Origin: Aestuariibaculum marinum
GTDB taxonomy: Bacteria; Bacteroidota; Bacteroidia; Flavobacteriales; Flavobacteriaceae
Direction: 5' to 3'
Length of the DNA stretch: 64,000 nt
NCBI RefSeq assembly: GCF_014596975.1
Contig: NZ_JACVXD010000003.1
Location: 1 to 64,000 of the forward strand
Positions 18,798-26,917 of this stretch are shown here, piece after piece. The stretch's first letter is position 1. The number at the start of each line of letters is the position of its first letter. The notes under the pieces were generated by a model. The model saw nothing but the letters and a program-made list of their open reading frames with translations, did no database searches and was not told where the DNA came from. The translations under genes and the position numbers were made by a program.

Positions 18798-19574
18798 ATG
18801 CAACTTAATTTAAATAAGCCCATTTGTTTTTTCGATTTAGAAACGACAGGGGTGAACATTACAACCGACAGAATTGTAGAAATCGCCATTTTAAAAGTAC
18901 ATCCTAACGGAAAGGAAGAGAGTAAACGTTGGTTGGTGAATCCAACCATTCCAATTCCTAAAGAAGTAACCGCCATTCATGGTATTTCAGATGAAGATGT
19001 CGCGGACAAACCAACCTTTAAGGAAATAGCAAAAGAAGTTTATAATCTTATTAAGGATTCCGATTTAGGAGGATTCAATTCTAACCGTTTCGATATTCCA
19101 TTGTTAGCCGAAGAGATGTTGCGTGCTGAGGTCGATTTCGATATGAAAAACCGCTTGGCGGTCGATGTGCAAACTATTTTCCATAAAATGGAACAACGTA
19201 CTCTAAGTGCAGCTTATAAATTTTACTGCGATAAAAACTTAGAAGATGCTCATACCGCAGAAGCTGATACTTTGGCGACTTATGAAGTGCTTAAAGCGCA
19301 GATTGCAAAATACGACGATTTAGAAAACGACACGCAGTTTTTAGCGGAGTTTAGCTCAAGAAAACAGTTTGCCGATTTTGCTGGATTCATTGCCTATAAT
19401 AAAAAAGGGGAGGAGTGTTTTTCTTTCGGAAAGCATAAAGGGAAATTGGTGACCGAAATTTTAGAAAATGAACCAGGATATTTTGGTTGGTTGCTTAATG
19501 CCGATTTTCCACTTTATACCAAAAAAGTGTTGACTTCTATCAAGCTGAGAAGTTTAAATAATAAACTGGGGTAA
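18798..19574 (+). CDS. DEDD-family 3'-5' exonuclease
   Basis: This 258-residue DnaQ-like exonuclease has Exo I DLETTG at residues 13-18, Exo II in GGFNSNRFDIPLL and Exo III in HTAEADTLAT, so all acidic metal ligands are present. The C-terminal 70 residues form an additional small domain with 'FSFGKHKGKLVTEIL', a segment often attached to exonucleases of this group. It could serve as a proofreading-type or repair nuclease. I prefer the ATG at 18798 (MQLNLNKPICFFDLETTG) over one six codons earlier, because homologues start there. TATCTTTA at 18700-18707 is a near-consensus -7 element. The FAH-type gene follows after 25 bases. Confidence 0.88.
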   Translation: MQLNLNKPICFFDLETTGVNITTDRIVEIAILKVHPNGKEESKRWLVNPTIPIPKEVTAIHGISDEDVADKPTFKEIAKEVYNLIKDSDLGGFNSNRFDIPLLAEEMLRAEVDFDMKNRLAVDVQTIFHKMEQRTLSAAYKFYCDKNLEDAHTAEADTLATYEVLKAQIAKYDDLENDTQFLAEFSSRKQFADFAGFIAYNKKGEECFSFGKHKGKLVTEILENEPGYFGWLLNADFPLYTKKVLTSIKLRSLNNKLG

Positions 19575-19599
19575 TCTGTATTTTCAATCCGTTTAAATT

Positions 19600-20211
19600 A
19601 TGAAGATTATTTGCATCGGTAGAAACTATACCGAACACATTAAGGAGTTAGAAAACGAAAAACCAATCGATCCGGTAGTGTTTTTAAAGCCCGATACTTC
19701 TGTTTTATTAAAGAAACAGCCTTTTTTTATTCCGGACTTTTCAAACGACGTGCATCACGAGGTGGAGATTCTGGTAAAAATTAATCGAATCGGTAAACAT
19801 ATTGATAGAAAATTTGCTCATAAATACTACAGTGAGATTGGTCTGGGGATAGATTTTACAGCACGAGATGTTCAAAGCGAATTAAAGGCAAAAGGCTTGC
19901 CTTGGGAAAAGGCAAAAGCATTCGATGGGGCTGCTGTAATTGGTAATTGGTTGCCGGTATCTGATTTCGAGGATATTAACGCTGTTGAATTTTCGTTAAA
20001 AAAGAACGATAAAATTGTACAATTAGGAAATACCAGCCACATGCTTTGGAAAATTGATGAATTAATAGAATATGTTTCTAAATATTTCACTTTAAAGATA
20101 GGAGATATTATATTTACAGGAACTCCATCTGGCGTTGAAAAAGTGAATGCAAACGATAAGCTTAAGGGCTATATAGGAGAAAAAGAAATGTTTTCAATAA
20201 CAGTAAAATAA
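19600..20211 (+). CDS. fumarylacetoacetate hydrolase family protein
   Basis: This 203-residue enzyme is of the single-domain FAH/YcgM type, which hydrolyses or decarboxylates acylpyruvate-like oxo acids with a bound divalent metal. Visible features are the metal-ligand segment EVEILVKI, the conserved 'DFTARDVQ', 'KAFDGAAVIGNWLP' and 'GTPSGV' motifs. The protein is complete. The stop codon abuts the ATG of the next gene (Hpt protein), which shows an operon and likely translational coupling. The real substrate is unknown, since many family members are acylpyruvases or oxaloacetate decarboxylases. Confidence 0.9.
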   Translation: MKIICIGRNYTEHIKELENEKPIDPVVFLKPDTSVLLKKQPFFIPDFSNDVHHEVEILVKINRIGKHIDRKFAHKYYSEIGLGIDFTARDVQSELKAKGLPWEKAKAFDGAAVIGNWLPVSDFEDINAVEFSLKKNDKIVQLGNTSHMLWKIDELIEYVSKYFTLKIGDIIFTGTPSGVEKVNANDKLKGYIGEKEMFSITVK

Positions 20212-20553
20212 ATGGAACAGCATTACAAATTAGAAAGAGTACGCGAATTAGCCGATAACGACGAAGATTTTATAAAAACCTTGGCAGAAGCCTTTTTAGA
20301 AGAAGTACCGGAAGATGCCGAACGTTTAAAAAAAGCCGTTGCCGAAAAAGATTATCACACCGCGTATCAGGCGGCACATAAAATGAAACCAACGGTAGAT
20401 TTATTCGAATTAGGGGTTTTAGATACTTTAATAGAAGTACAGGACTGGGGTAAGTTTACAAAAACAGATTTAGATATTACGAATCAACTGGAAATGGTAA
20501 TAACAGCGGTCGATAATGCTGTAGCTGAAATAAAATCAGATTTTAATATATAG
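20212..20553 (+). CDS. stand-alone Hpt (histidine phosphotransfer) domain protein
   Basis: This 113-residue all-helical protein relays phosphoryl groups in multistep phosphorelays. The phospho-acceptor is predicted to be His56 in AAHKMKPT, with the following 'LFELGVLDTL' taking the place of the classical LKGSSANLG segment. No histidine kinase or response regulator is nearby, so its partners are encoded elsewhere. The ATG immediately follows the stop of the FAH-family gene, and cinA begins six bases after its own stop, so all three are probably one transcript. Confidence 0.85.
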   Translation: MEQHYKLERVRELADNDEDFIKTLAEAFLEEVPEDAERLKKAVAEKDYHTAYQAAHKMKPTVDLFELGVLDTLIEVQDWGKFTKTDLDITNQLEMVITAVDNAVAEIKSDFNI

Positions 20554-20559
20554 AATTAC

Positions 20560-21810
20560 ATGTTAGCCGAAATCATCACCATAGGAGACGAACTTCTAAT
20601 AGGTCAAGTTATTGATACTAATTCTGCATTTATTGCAAAGCAGCTCAATAAAATTGGGGTGTCGGTGTATCAAATAACGTCGGTTCAGGATGATAAAGAA
20701 CATATATTAAAAGCGCTTAAGGATGCCGAGTCCAATGTCGATGTCATAATTCTTACGGGAGGCTTAGGTCCGACTAAAGACGATATTACTAAAAAAACCA
20801 TCGCTGAGTATTTTGGTGATACTTTAGTTAGAAACGAAGCGGTTCTAAAAAATATTGAAGCGATTTGGAGTGGACATGTTAGCGGACTTTTACTTCAGGT
20901 AAATAAAGACCAGGCTTTGGTGCCGTCTAAAGCTAAGGTACTCATGAATCGTTTGGGGACTGCACCAGGTATGTGGATGGAAAAAGGTGAAAAGACCTTT
21001 ATATCGCTTCCAGGTGTGCCACATGAGATGCAGGCTTTAGTTGAAAACGAAGTGATTCCAAAAGTAAAAGGGAAATACAACTGTCCTTTTATATTGCATA
21101 AAACATTACTGGTTTATGGTTTAGGTGAAAGTGCACTTGCCGAACGGATTGAAGTCTGGGAAGATACCTTACCTAAAAATATTAAACTGGCCTATTTACC
21201 AAGTTTAGGTAAAATGCGTTTGCGTTTATCGGCAAAGGGTTTTGAAGAGGCTGATTTAAGAATAAATGTGGACGCCGAAATCGCAAAAGTCATCCCTTTA
21301 ATAAAAAATGAGTTTTTCGGTTTAGAGGATGAAGATGGTTCGGTAGAAGTGGTTATTGCCAATAGGTTAACCAAAATTGGGAAGACCTTAGCGATGGCCG
21401 AAAGCTGTACCGGAGGAAAAATAGCCGAACAATTTACATCACATCCAGGAGCATCATCGTATTTTAAGGGTGGTGTGGTTACCTATTCTACGCAATCAAA
21501 AATCAATATTTTAGGAATTTCAAAAGACCTTGTAGAAGAACATTCGGTGGTTAGTAAAGAAGTGGTGGAAGCCATGGCTAAAAACGCCTTGGATTTATTT
21601 CAATCGGACTTCGCGGTGGCCACAACAGGTAATGCCGGCCCAAGTAAAGGCGATTCTGATGCCGAAATTGGAACGGTTCATATTGCTATTGCTACAAAAA
21701 ATGAGGTCTATTCAGAAAAGTTTATGCTCGGAAATCAGCGCGTAAAAGTCATAGATAAAGCCGTAAATAAGGCTTTGGAAATGCTATTGAAAGAAATTTT
21801 TAAAAATTGA
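20560..21810 (+). CDS. cinA: CinA family protein (NMN amidohydrolase / competence-damage inducible)
   Basis: This 416-residue two-domain protein has an N-terminal MoCF-like domain (EIITIGDELLIGQVIDTNS, 'LTGGLGPTKDD') that hydrolyses ADP-ribose-type compounds in characterised members. The C-terminal CinA domain ('MAESCTGGKIAEQFTSHPGASSYFKG', 'TGNAGPSKGD') deamidates nicotinamide mononucleotide. Both domains are full length. The protein acts in NAD recycling; a link to DNA damage or competence is historical. It is the last gene of the FAH-Hpt-cinA run. Confidence 0.93.
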   Translation: MLAEIITIGDELLIGQVIDTNSAFIAKQLNKIGVSVYQITSVQDDKEHILKALKDAESNVDVIILTGGLGPTKDDITKKTIAEYFGDTLVRNEAVLKNIEAIWSGHVSGLLLQVNKDQALVPSKAKVLMNRLGTAPGMWMEKGEKTFISLPGVPHEMQALVENEVIPKVKGKYNCPFILHKTLLVYGLGESALAERIEVWEDTLPKNIKLAYLPSLGKMRLRLSAKGFEEADLRINVDAEIAKVIPLIKNEFFGLEDEDGSVEVVIANRLTKIGKTLAMAESCTGGKIAEQFTSHPGASSYFKGGVVTYSTQSKINILGISKDLVEEHSVVSKEVVEAMAKNALDLFQSDFAVATTGNAGPSKGDSDAEIGTVHIAIATKNEVYSEKFMLGNQRVKVIDKAVNKALEMLLKEIFKN

Positions 21811-21821
21811 TTAAAATTAAG

Positions 21822-21851
21822 TTGTTACAAATGAAAGAATTTGTATATTTG
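21822..21851 (+). promoter_or_regulatory. promoter of the rpmB-rpmG-DUF4295 operon
   Basis: TTG at 21822-21824, a 19-base spacer and TATATTTG at 21844-21851 form a textbook Bacteroidota -33/-7 promoter. The rpmB ATG follows 45 bases later. Confidence 0.75.
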
Positions 21852-21895
21852 CACCTCGATTTTAAACAACAAAGAATTTTTAAAGTTATATAATA

Positions 21896-22132
21896 ATGTC
21901 AAGAGTTTGTGAACTAACAGGAAAGAAGGCAATGGTTGGAAACAACGTGTCTCATGCTATGAATAAAACTAAACGCAAATTTAATGCGAATTTAGTAAAG
22001 AAACGTTTTTACATTCCAGAAGAAGACAACTGGATAACTTTAAAGGTTTCTACATCTGCATTAAAAACTATCAATAAAATTGGTATTTCTGCAGCGTTAA
22101 AAGAGGCAAAGTCTAAAGGATTTTTAAAATAA
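21896..22132 (+). CDS. rpmB: 50S ribosomal protein L28
   Basis: This 78-residue ribosomal protein begins MSRVCELTGKKAMVGNNVSH, the diagnostic L28 N-terminus, and continues with the basic segment 'NKTKRKFNANLV'. It is the first gene of a three-gene operon with rpmG and a DUF4295 gene, an arrangement conserved in Bacteroidota, behind a near-ideal promoter. Confidence 0.97.
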   Translation: MSRVCELTGKKAMVGNNVSHAMNKTKRKFNANLVKKRFYIPEEDNWITLKVSTSALKTINKIGISAALKEAKSKGFLK

Positions 22133-22157
22133 TAGCCACATTTAATACGATAGAAAA

Positions 22158-22340
22158 ATGGCAAAGAAAGGTAATAGAATACAGGTAATTTTAGAGTGTA
22201 CTGAGCACAAGGAGTCTGGACAACCAGGAACTTCAAGATACATCACTACAAAAAATAAAAAGAATACGCCAGATAGAATGGAGATTAAGAAATTTAATCC
22301 TATCCTTAAGCGTATGACTGTTCACAAAGAAATTAAATAA
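22158..22340 (+). CDS. rpmG: 50S ribosomal protein L33
   Basis: This 60-residue ribosomal protein is recognised by '[12 protein letters not shown]' and '[23 protein letters not shown]'. Only one cysteine is present, so the two CxxC zinc pairs of the C+ form are missing and this is a zinc-independent type of L33. It is 25 bases downstream of rpmB and nine bases upstream of the DUF4295 gene. Confidence 0.96.
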   Translation: MAKKGNRIQVILECTEHKESGQPGTSRYITTKNKKNTPDRMEIKKFNPILKRMTVHKEIK

Positions 22341-22349
22341 TATTAAGTC

Positions 22350-22502
22350 ATGGCAAAGAAAACAGTAGCATCGTTACAAACATCTTCTAAAAGATTAACA
22401 AAAGCGATTAAAATGGTAAAGTCACCTAAAACTGGTGCTTATATGTTTGTTGAGTCTATCATGGCTCCAGAATTTGTTAACGACTTCCTTAACGAGAAGT
22501 AA
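22350..22502 (+). CDS. DUF4295 small basic protein
   Basis: This 50-residue protein (MAKKTVASLQTSSKRLTKAI at the N-terminus, ending FVNDFLNEK) is the Bacteroidota DUF4295 family. It is always found next to rpmG and is suspected to be ribosome-associated from context; no function is established. It is too short for many gene finders, but the ATG, the nine-base spacing to rpmG and the terminator right after it support it strongly. Confidence 0.92.
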   Translation: MAKKTVASLQTSSKRLTKAIKMVKSPKTGAYMFVESIMAPEFVNDFLNEK

Positions 22503-22525
22503 GAACAAACATTTTTGATATATAC

Positions 22526-22558
22526 AAAGCTGCTTTCATTTCGAAAGCAGCTTTTTTA
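22526..22558 (+). terminator. intrinsic terminator of the rpmB operon
   Basis: A 12-bp perfect stem (22526-22537 with 22543-22554), AAAGCTGCTTTC and its inverse, is followed by TTTT. It stands 23 bases after the DUF4295 stop. Confidence 0.9.
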
Positions 22559-22695
22559 TATTTATATTTGACAGGTTTCTGACATAATTACCGAAATTAA
22601 TTGTGGTAAGAAATTTGACTAAAGTGTTTTAACAGTTTTAAGCTAGTCGGTTTAGCAAAACGTTTAAAATAGTAACCAACCAATAAAAGTGAACA

Positions 22696-23670
22696 ATGAG
22701 CTTTTTTAAAAAAATATTTTCTTCAGAAAAAAAGGAGACTCTTGATAAAGGGTTAGAAAAATCAAAAACCAGTTTTTTGGGTAAGTTAAGTAAAGCCGTA
22801 GCGGGAAAATCTAAAGTCGATGATGAAGTTTTAGATAATCTGGAGGAAGTATTGGTTAGCAGTGATGTTGGTGTAAATACCACATTAAAAGTTATTGAGC
22901 GTATTGAGGAGCGCGTATCTAAAGATAAGTATTTAGGGACCGAAGAGCTGAACCAGATTTTACGTGAAGAAATTGCTGGTTTGTTAAGTGAAACCAATAC
23001 CGGTGAAGAAACGGAATATACTATTCCAACGTTAAGCCCCCAAGCCGATGGTTCTAAAACACCTTATGTTTTAATGGTTGTTGGTGTTAATGGTGTTGGA
23101 AAAACAACGACTATTGGTAAGTTAGCCTATCAGTTCAAGAAAAAAGGATTGAATGTGGTGCTAGGCGCAGCCGATACGTTTAGAGCAGCAGCCATTGATC
23201 AGCTTCAGGTTTGGGCAGATCGAGTAGATGTGCCATTAGTGAAACAAGCTATGGGAAGTGATCCTGCTTCAGTAGCGTTCGATACCTTGAAAAGTGCAGT
23301 TGCACAGAATGCCGATGTGGTGATTATCGATACCGCAGGGCGTTTACATAATAAAGTTAATTTAATGAACGAGCTAACCAAGGTAAAGCGTGTGATGCAA
23401 AAAGTGGTTGGTGATGCACCGCACGATGTGTTGTTAGTGTTAGATGGTTCTACAGGTCAGAATGCCTTTGAACAAGCGAAACAATTTACGGCAGCAACCG
23501 AAGTAACATCATTAGCGGTAACTAAGTTAGATGGTACAGCTAAAGGCGGTGTGGTTATTGGTATCAGCGACCAGTTTAAAATTCCGGTAAAGTATATCGG
23601 TGTAGGAGAAGGAATAGAAGATTTACAGGTATTTAATAAATACGAATTTGTGGATTCGTTTTTTAAATAG
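22696..23670 (+). CDS. ftsY: signal recognition particle receptor FtsY
   Basis: This 324-residue SRP-type GTPase docks SRP-ribosome complexes at the membrane for co-translational insertion. The G motifs are clear: G1 GVNGVGKTT at 130-138, 'DTFRAAAIDQL', 'DTAGRLHNKVNLM' and TKLDGTAKGG. Only a short basic N-terminus (MSFFKKIFSSEKK) precedes the N domain, so the long acidic A domain of E. coli FtsY is absent, as is usual in this phylum. It follows the ribosomal operon but after a terminator, so it has its own promoter. Confidence 0.97.
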   Translation: MSFFKKIFSSEKKETLDKGLEKSKTSFLGKLSKAVAGKSKVDDEVLDNLEEVLVSSDVGVNTTLKVIERIEERVSKDKYLGTEELNQILREEIAGLLSETNTGEETEYTIPTLSPQADGSKTPYVLMVVGVNGVGKTTTIGKLAYQFKKKGLNVVLGAADTFRAAAIDQLQVWADRVDVPLVKQAMGSDPASVAFDTLKSAVAQNADVVIIDTAGRLHNKVNLMNELTKVKRVMQKVVGDAPHDVLLVLDGSTGQNAFEQAKQFTAATEVTSLAVTKLDGTAKGGVVIGISDQFKIPVKYIGVGEGIEDLQVFNKYEFVDSFFK

Positions 23671-23692
23671 TACACGATAGTAAAAAGAATAT

Positions 23693-23727
23693 AAAAGGTG
23701 GTTGATTTTAATTAACCACCTTTTTTT
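23693..23727 (+). terminator. intrinsic terminator of ftsY
   Basis: The stem AAAAGGTGGTT/AACCACCTTTT with an AT loop runs into a T-run, about 20 bases after the ftsY stop. Confidence 0.85.
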
Positions 23728-23750
23728 GTAGATATTTTGTAACTTTAAAT

Positions 23751-24179
23751 ATGAGTTTTAATATTTACCATAACCTATTCATTAAAGCATCTCAGGAGGC
23801 TGTTTTTAATGCGGTATCCATACCTGAACATCTCGATAATTGGTGGTCGCTAAAAAGTTCAGGAACACCTGAACTTGGAGTAGAATATAATCTGAATTTT
23901 ACGGATGAATATAACTGGTTTTGTAAGGTTTCGAAATTGGAACTAAACAAACTCATTGCTTTTAAGATGACAGTATCTGATAAAGATTGGGATCCCACAA
24001 CGTTTCAGTTCGAATTGGAACCACACAACGAAGGAACCATGCTAAAGTTTAGCCATGTGAACTGGCCGGAAGCAAACGACCATTTTAAGTATTCTTCGTT
24101 TTGCTGGGCAATGTTATTAAGCGGATTGAAAAATTATCTTGAAAAAGGCCTTGTAATTCCTTTTGAAGAACGAAATTAA
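23751..24179 (+). CDS. SRPBCC / AHSA1-like domain protein
   Basis: This 142-residue protein has a START-like (SRPBCC) fold pattern. It starts 'ASQEAVFNAVSIPEHLDNWW', continues with beta-strand-rich hydrophobic segments and ends with a C-terminal helix 'SFCWAMLLSGLKNYLEKG'. Such proteins bind hydrophobic ligands or act as Hsp90 co-chaperone-like factors; no specific function can be assigned. It lies between ftsY and rimO, each separated by promoter or terminator signals, so it may be its own unit. Confidence 0.82.
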   Translation: MSFNIYHNLFIKASQEAVFNAVSIPEHLDNWWSLKSSGTPELGVEYNLNFTDEYNWFCKVSKLELNKLIAFKMTVSDKDWDPTTFQFELEPHNEGTMLKFSHVNWPEANDHFKYSSFCWAMLLSGLKNYLEKGLVIPFEERN

Positions 24180-24225
24180 TTGCACGATTTCAGGATTATA
24201 GAATCGTATATCCTAAATCATTCCG

Positions 24226-24233
24226 TATCTTTG
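24226..24233 (+). promoter_or_regulatory. -7 promoter element of rimO
   Basis: TATCTTTG exactly matches the -7 consensus. It stands 22 bases before the ATG at 24255, which supports that start and excludes the longer open frame beginning at 24180. Confidence 0.6.
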
Positions 24234-24254
24234 CGCCCTGATTTAATAAAAATT

Positions 24255-25556
24255 ATGCGTACAAAATCACTTAAAAAGAACAAGATTAATGTAGTAACTC
24301 TGGGTTGTAGTAAGAATGTTTACGACAGCGAAGTGTTAATGGGGCAACTGAAAGCCAGTGGCAAGGAGGTTGTACATGAAGAAGAAGGTAATATTGTTGT
24401 GATTAATACCTGTGGATTTATCAATAACGCCAAGGAAGAAAGTGTAAATACTATTTTAGAGTATATGCAGAAAAAGGAAGAAGGCGATGTTGATAAAGTC
24501 TTTGTTACAGGGTGTTTAAGTGAACGCTACAAACCGGATTTAGAAAAGGAAATTCCAGATGTCGATCAGTATTTCGGAACCACTGAATTACCGGGATTAT
24601 TAAAAGCTTTAGGCGCAGATTATAAACACGAATTAATAGGAGAACGTTTAACGACAACTCCTAAAAATTATGCCTATTTAAAGATTGCTGAAGGTTGCGA
24701 CCGTCCGTGTAGTTTCTGTGCGATCCCTTTAATGCGTGGAAAACATAAAAGTACACCGATTGAAGACTTAGTCATAGAAGCTGAAAAATTAGCAGCAAAT
24801 GGCGTGAAAGAACTGATTCTTATTGCTCAGGATTTAACCTATTACGGATTAGATTTATACAAAAAGCGTAACCTAGCCGAATTATTGGAAGCCTTAGTAA
24901 AAGTGGAAGGTATCGAATGGATTCGTTTACATTATGCATTCCCGACAGGTTTTCCAATGGATGTGTTAGAGGTGATGAACCGTGAGCCTAAAATCTGTAA
25001 CTATTTAGATATTCCGTTACAACATATTTCAGATGCTATTTTGAAGAGTATGCGTCGTGGAACCACAAAGGAGAAAACCACGAAATTACTTAAAGACTTT
25101 AGAGTAGCTGTGCCAAACATGACCATTCGTACCACATTAATTGTGGGATATCCGGGAGAAACTCAGGAAGATTTTGAAACCTTGAGAGACTGGGTTAAAG
25201 AAATGCGTTTCGAGCGTTTAGGATGTTTTACCTATAGCCACGAAGAGAATACCCATGCCTATACTTTAGAGGATGATGTGCCAGAAGACGTAAAACAAGA
25301 ACGTGCAAACGAAATCATGGAAATTCAGTCGCAGATTTCTTGGGAATTAAATCAGGAGAAAATCGGTCAGGAGTTTAAAGTAGTTATCGACAGAAAAGAA
25401 GGTAACTATTTTGTGGGGCGTACCGAATTCGATTCTCCGGATGTTGATAACGAAGTGTTAATCGATGCGAATACAACCTATTTAAAAACCGGTGAATTTG
25501 CTACGGTAAAAGTAACTGATGCTGCCGACTTCGATTTATACGCTGAAGTGGTTTAA
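24255..25556 (+). CDS. rimO: ribosomal protein S12 methylthiotransferase RimO
   Basis: This 433-residue radical-SAM enzyme methylthiolates an aspartate of ribosomal protein S12. The N-terminal UPF0004 domain supplies Cys18, Cys53 and Cys87 for one iron-sulfur cluster. The radical-SAM motif CxxxCxxC is Cys148, 152 and 155. A TRAM domain ends the protein ('QEFKVVIDRKEGNYFVGRT'). I placed the start at the ATG at 24255 (MRTKSLKKNKINVVTLGCSK), because the open frame to 24180 would begin upstream of the -7 promoter element. It follows the AHSA1-like gene in the same direction. Confidence 0.95.
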   Translation: MRTKSLKKNKINVVTLGCSKNVYDSEVLMGQLKASGKEVVHEEEGNIVVINTCGFINNAKEESVNTILEYMQKKEEGDVDKVFVTGCLSERYKPDLEKEIPDVDQYFGTTELPGLLKALGADYKHELIGERLTTTPKNYAYLKIAEGCDRPCSFCAIPLMRGKHKSTPIEDLVIEAEKLAANGVKELILIAQDLTYYGLDLYKKRNLAELLEALVKVEGIEWIRLHYAFPTGFPMDVLEVMNREPKICNYLDIPLQHISDAILKSMRRGTTKEKTTKLLKDFRVAVPNMTIRTTLIVGYPGETQEDFETLRDWVKEMRFERLGCFTYSHEENTHAYTLEDDVPEDVKQERANEIMEIQSQISWELNQEKIGQEFKVVIDRKEGNYFVGRTEFDSPDVDNEVLIDANTTYLKTGEFATVKVTDAADFDLYAEVV

Positions 25557-25801
25557 TCGAGTAGTTAGATACATTAGAATTTAAGAAAGTAGGAAGTTAG
25601 AAGTTGCGTCAGTTCGAGTGATTCCGAGTAACGAGGAATTGTATCGAGAACCCTTCGTGCAATGCTTATTTAGGTTTTAAGACTTAAATAGCCTTGACTT
25701 TTTTGGTTTGTTTTTGTGTCAGAATGAAAATGAACATATCTAAACCATTTCTTTGTTTAAGATTTTCTAATTTAGATTATTAAATTTTTGACAACAAGAA
25801 C
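25557..25801. other. intergenic spacer with a degenerate hairpin
   Basis: This 245-base gap between rimO and the M23 gene contains an imperfect inverted repeat around 25615-25650 (CAGTTCGAGTGATTCC and GGAATTGTATCGAGAAC). It resembles the palindromic repeats of the polysaccharide region but is degenerate. A weak AT-rich stem near 25667-25695 followed by TTTTTT may terminate rimO. I see no ORF or RNA gene. Confidence 0.4.
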
Positions 25802-26488
25802 ATGAAATTATTCTCAGAAACGCTGAATACTTCAACAATAAAGCCAACACGTGTTTTAGATATTGCCAATACGGGAAATAATTATATTCCCATAGATTTA
25901 TCTGAAACGAATGAAAAGTTAAAAGATGTTGATGTGTCTTCTTCTGAAAGTTTCAATCAATACATTGAAAGCTATCTTAGAGCGCATAATGGAGATGTCG
26001 CCTATGGAGGCTATTTGGAATTACGAAACATATACAAGCGAAGTCTTCATTTTAACCAACAGGATGTGCATACCGAACGTAATATTCATTTGGGGCTGGA
26101 TTTATGGTGTCCGGAAGGAACTAAAGTTTTGGCTGCTTTAGATGGGGAAATACATAGTTTTAAAAATAACACAAACTATGGTGATTATGGTCCCACCATT
26201 ATTTTAAAACATCAAGTTGAAGGCTTGGAATTTTATACCCTTTACGGACATTTAAGCTTGGAGTCTATTGCATCTGTAACAGTTGGTGAAAAAGTAAAAC
26301 AAGGACAATCTATAGGAACCTTAGGAGAAGCACAAGTTAATGGCGATTATCCACCACATTTACACTTTCAGATTATAAAAGATTTACAGGGTTTGCAAGG
26401 GGATTACCCTGGAGTTTGTAGTAAAGTCGATTTAGAGTTTTATAAGACAAATTGTCCGGACCCTAATCTATTGTTGGGACTTAATTAA
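25802..26488 (+). CDS. M23-family (LytM-type) metallopeptidase
   Basis: This 228-residue protein has the zinc-binding pieces of peptidoglycan endopeptidases of the lysostaphin type: NIHLGLDLW (first His/Asp pair) and HLHFQI near the end, with 'YTLYGHLS' between. The catalytic metal site looks complete. No signal peptide or transmembrane span is visible at the N-terminus (MKLFSETLNTSTIKPTRV), which is unusual for a wall enzyme. Homologues in flavobacteria share this start. Its stop codon overlaps tail-to-tail with the minus-strand gene at 26485. Confidence 0.85.
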   Translation: MKLFSETLNTSTIKPTRVLDIANTGNNYIPIDLSETNEKLKDVDVSSSESFNQYIESYLRAHNGDVAYGGYLELRNIYKRSLHFNQQDVHTERNIHLGLDLWCPEGTKVLAALDGEIHSFKNNTNYGDYGPTIILKHQVEGLEFYTLYGHLSLESIASVTVGEKVKQGQSIGTLGEAQVNGDYPPHLHFQIIKDLQGLQGDYPGVCSKVDLEFYKTNCPDPNLLLGLN

Positions 26489-26835
26489 ATATAATTTTTT
26501 AGTTCTTCTTTTAGTTTGTGGTACGCTCTTAATTTTCCTTTTAAGATCTCTTCCTCAGGTTTAGACTCTGAAATTGAAACCGGTTGATCGAAGCCATTAT
26601 TAATAACTTCTATTGTTATTTTATCGCCTCGTTTTAAAGGACAATTGGCCCATTTTACATGCTGCTGTGTCGTCGAGATTAAGCCGGAAACACTTAAGTC
26701 TAATCCTTCTTCAGGAGAAAGCTCTCTTCTAAAAGAATTTAAAATACAGGAAATTACAAAGTGTTGGTTGTTAAGGCCGGCATTGGTTAATAATTCATCG
26801 TTTATAGAAATTTTAAATCCGAAGTTCGTTTTCAT
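26485..26835 (-). CDS. hypothetical protein, 116 residues
   Basis: I do not recognise this family. The protein starts MKTNFGFKISINDELLTNAG and has a beta-strand-rich middle with 'GDKITIEVINNG'. It ends with a charged helix (PEEEILKGKLRAYHKLKEEL), suggesting a small soluble protein. A longer open frame to 26931 exists, but its extra 32 codons cross the secA terminator hairpin, so the ATG at 26835 is the sensible start. It is co-directional with secA, separated by that terminator, and convergent with the M23 gene. The last four bases overlap that gene. Confidence 0.6.
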   Translation of the reverse strand: MKTNFGFKISINDELLTNAGLNNQHFVISCILNSFRRELSPEEGLDLSVSGLISTTQQHVKWANCPLKRGDKITIEVINNGFDQPVSISESKPEEEILKGKLRAYHKLKEELKNYI

Positions 26836-26862
26836 AATAAAGGGTTTAATACTATCTAAAAT

Positions 26863-26898
26863 AAAAAAAATCCCGGTAGAAAAACTACCGGGATTTTT
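26863..26898 (-). terminator. intrinsic terminator of secA
   Basis: A perfect 14-bp stem (26866-26879 with 26885-26898, AAAAATCCCGGTAG and inverse) is followed on the minus strand by a T-run. It is 20 bases after the secA stop. Confidence 0.92.
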
Positions 26899-26917
26899 AT
26901 GTATAATAAATTGTATA

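Noticed and set aside
24180..24254. N-terminal extension of rimO by 25 codons from a TTG
   Set aside because: The extension would begin upstream of the -7 promoter element and has no counterpart in the family. The ATG at 24255 is preferred.
25600..25700. Possible tRNA or structured RNA after rimO because of a GTTCGAGT segment
   Set aside because: No acceptor stem, anticodon arm or CCA-adjacent pairing can be built. The segment fits a degenerate palindromic repeat better.
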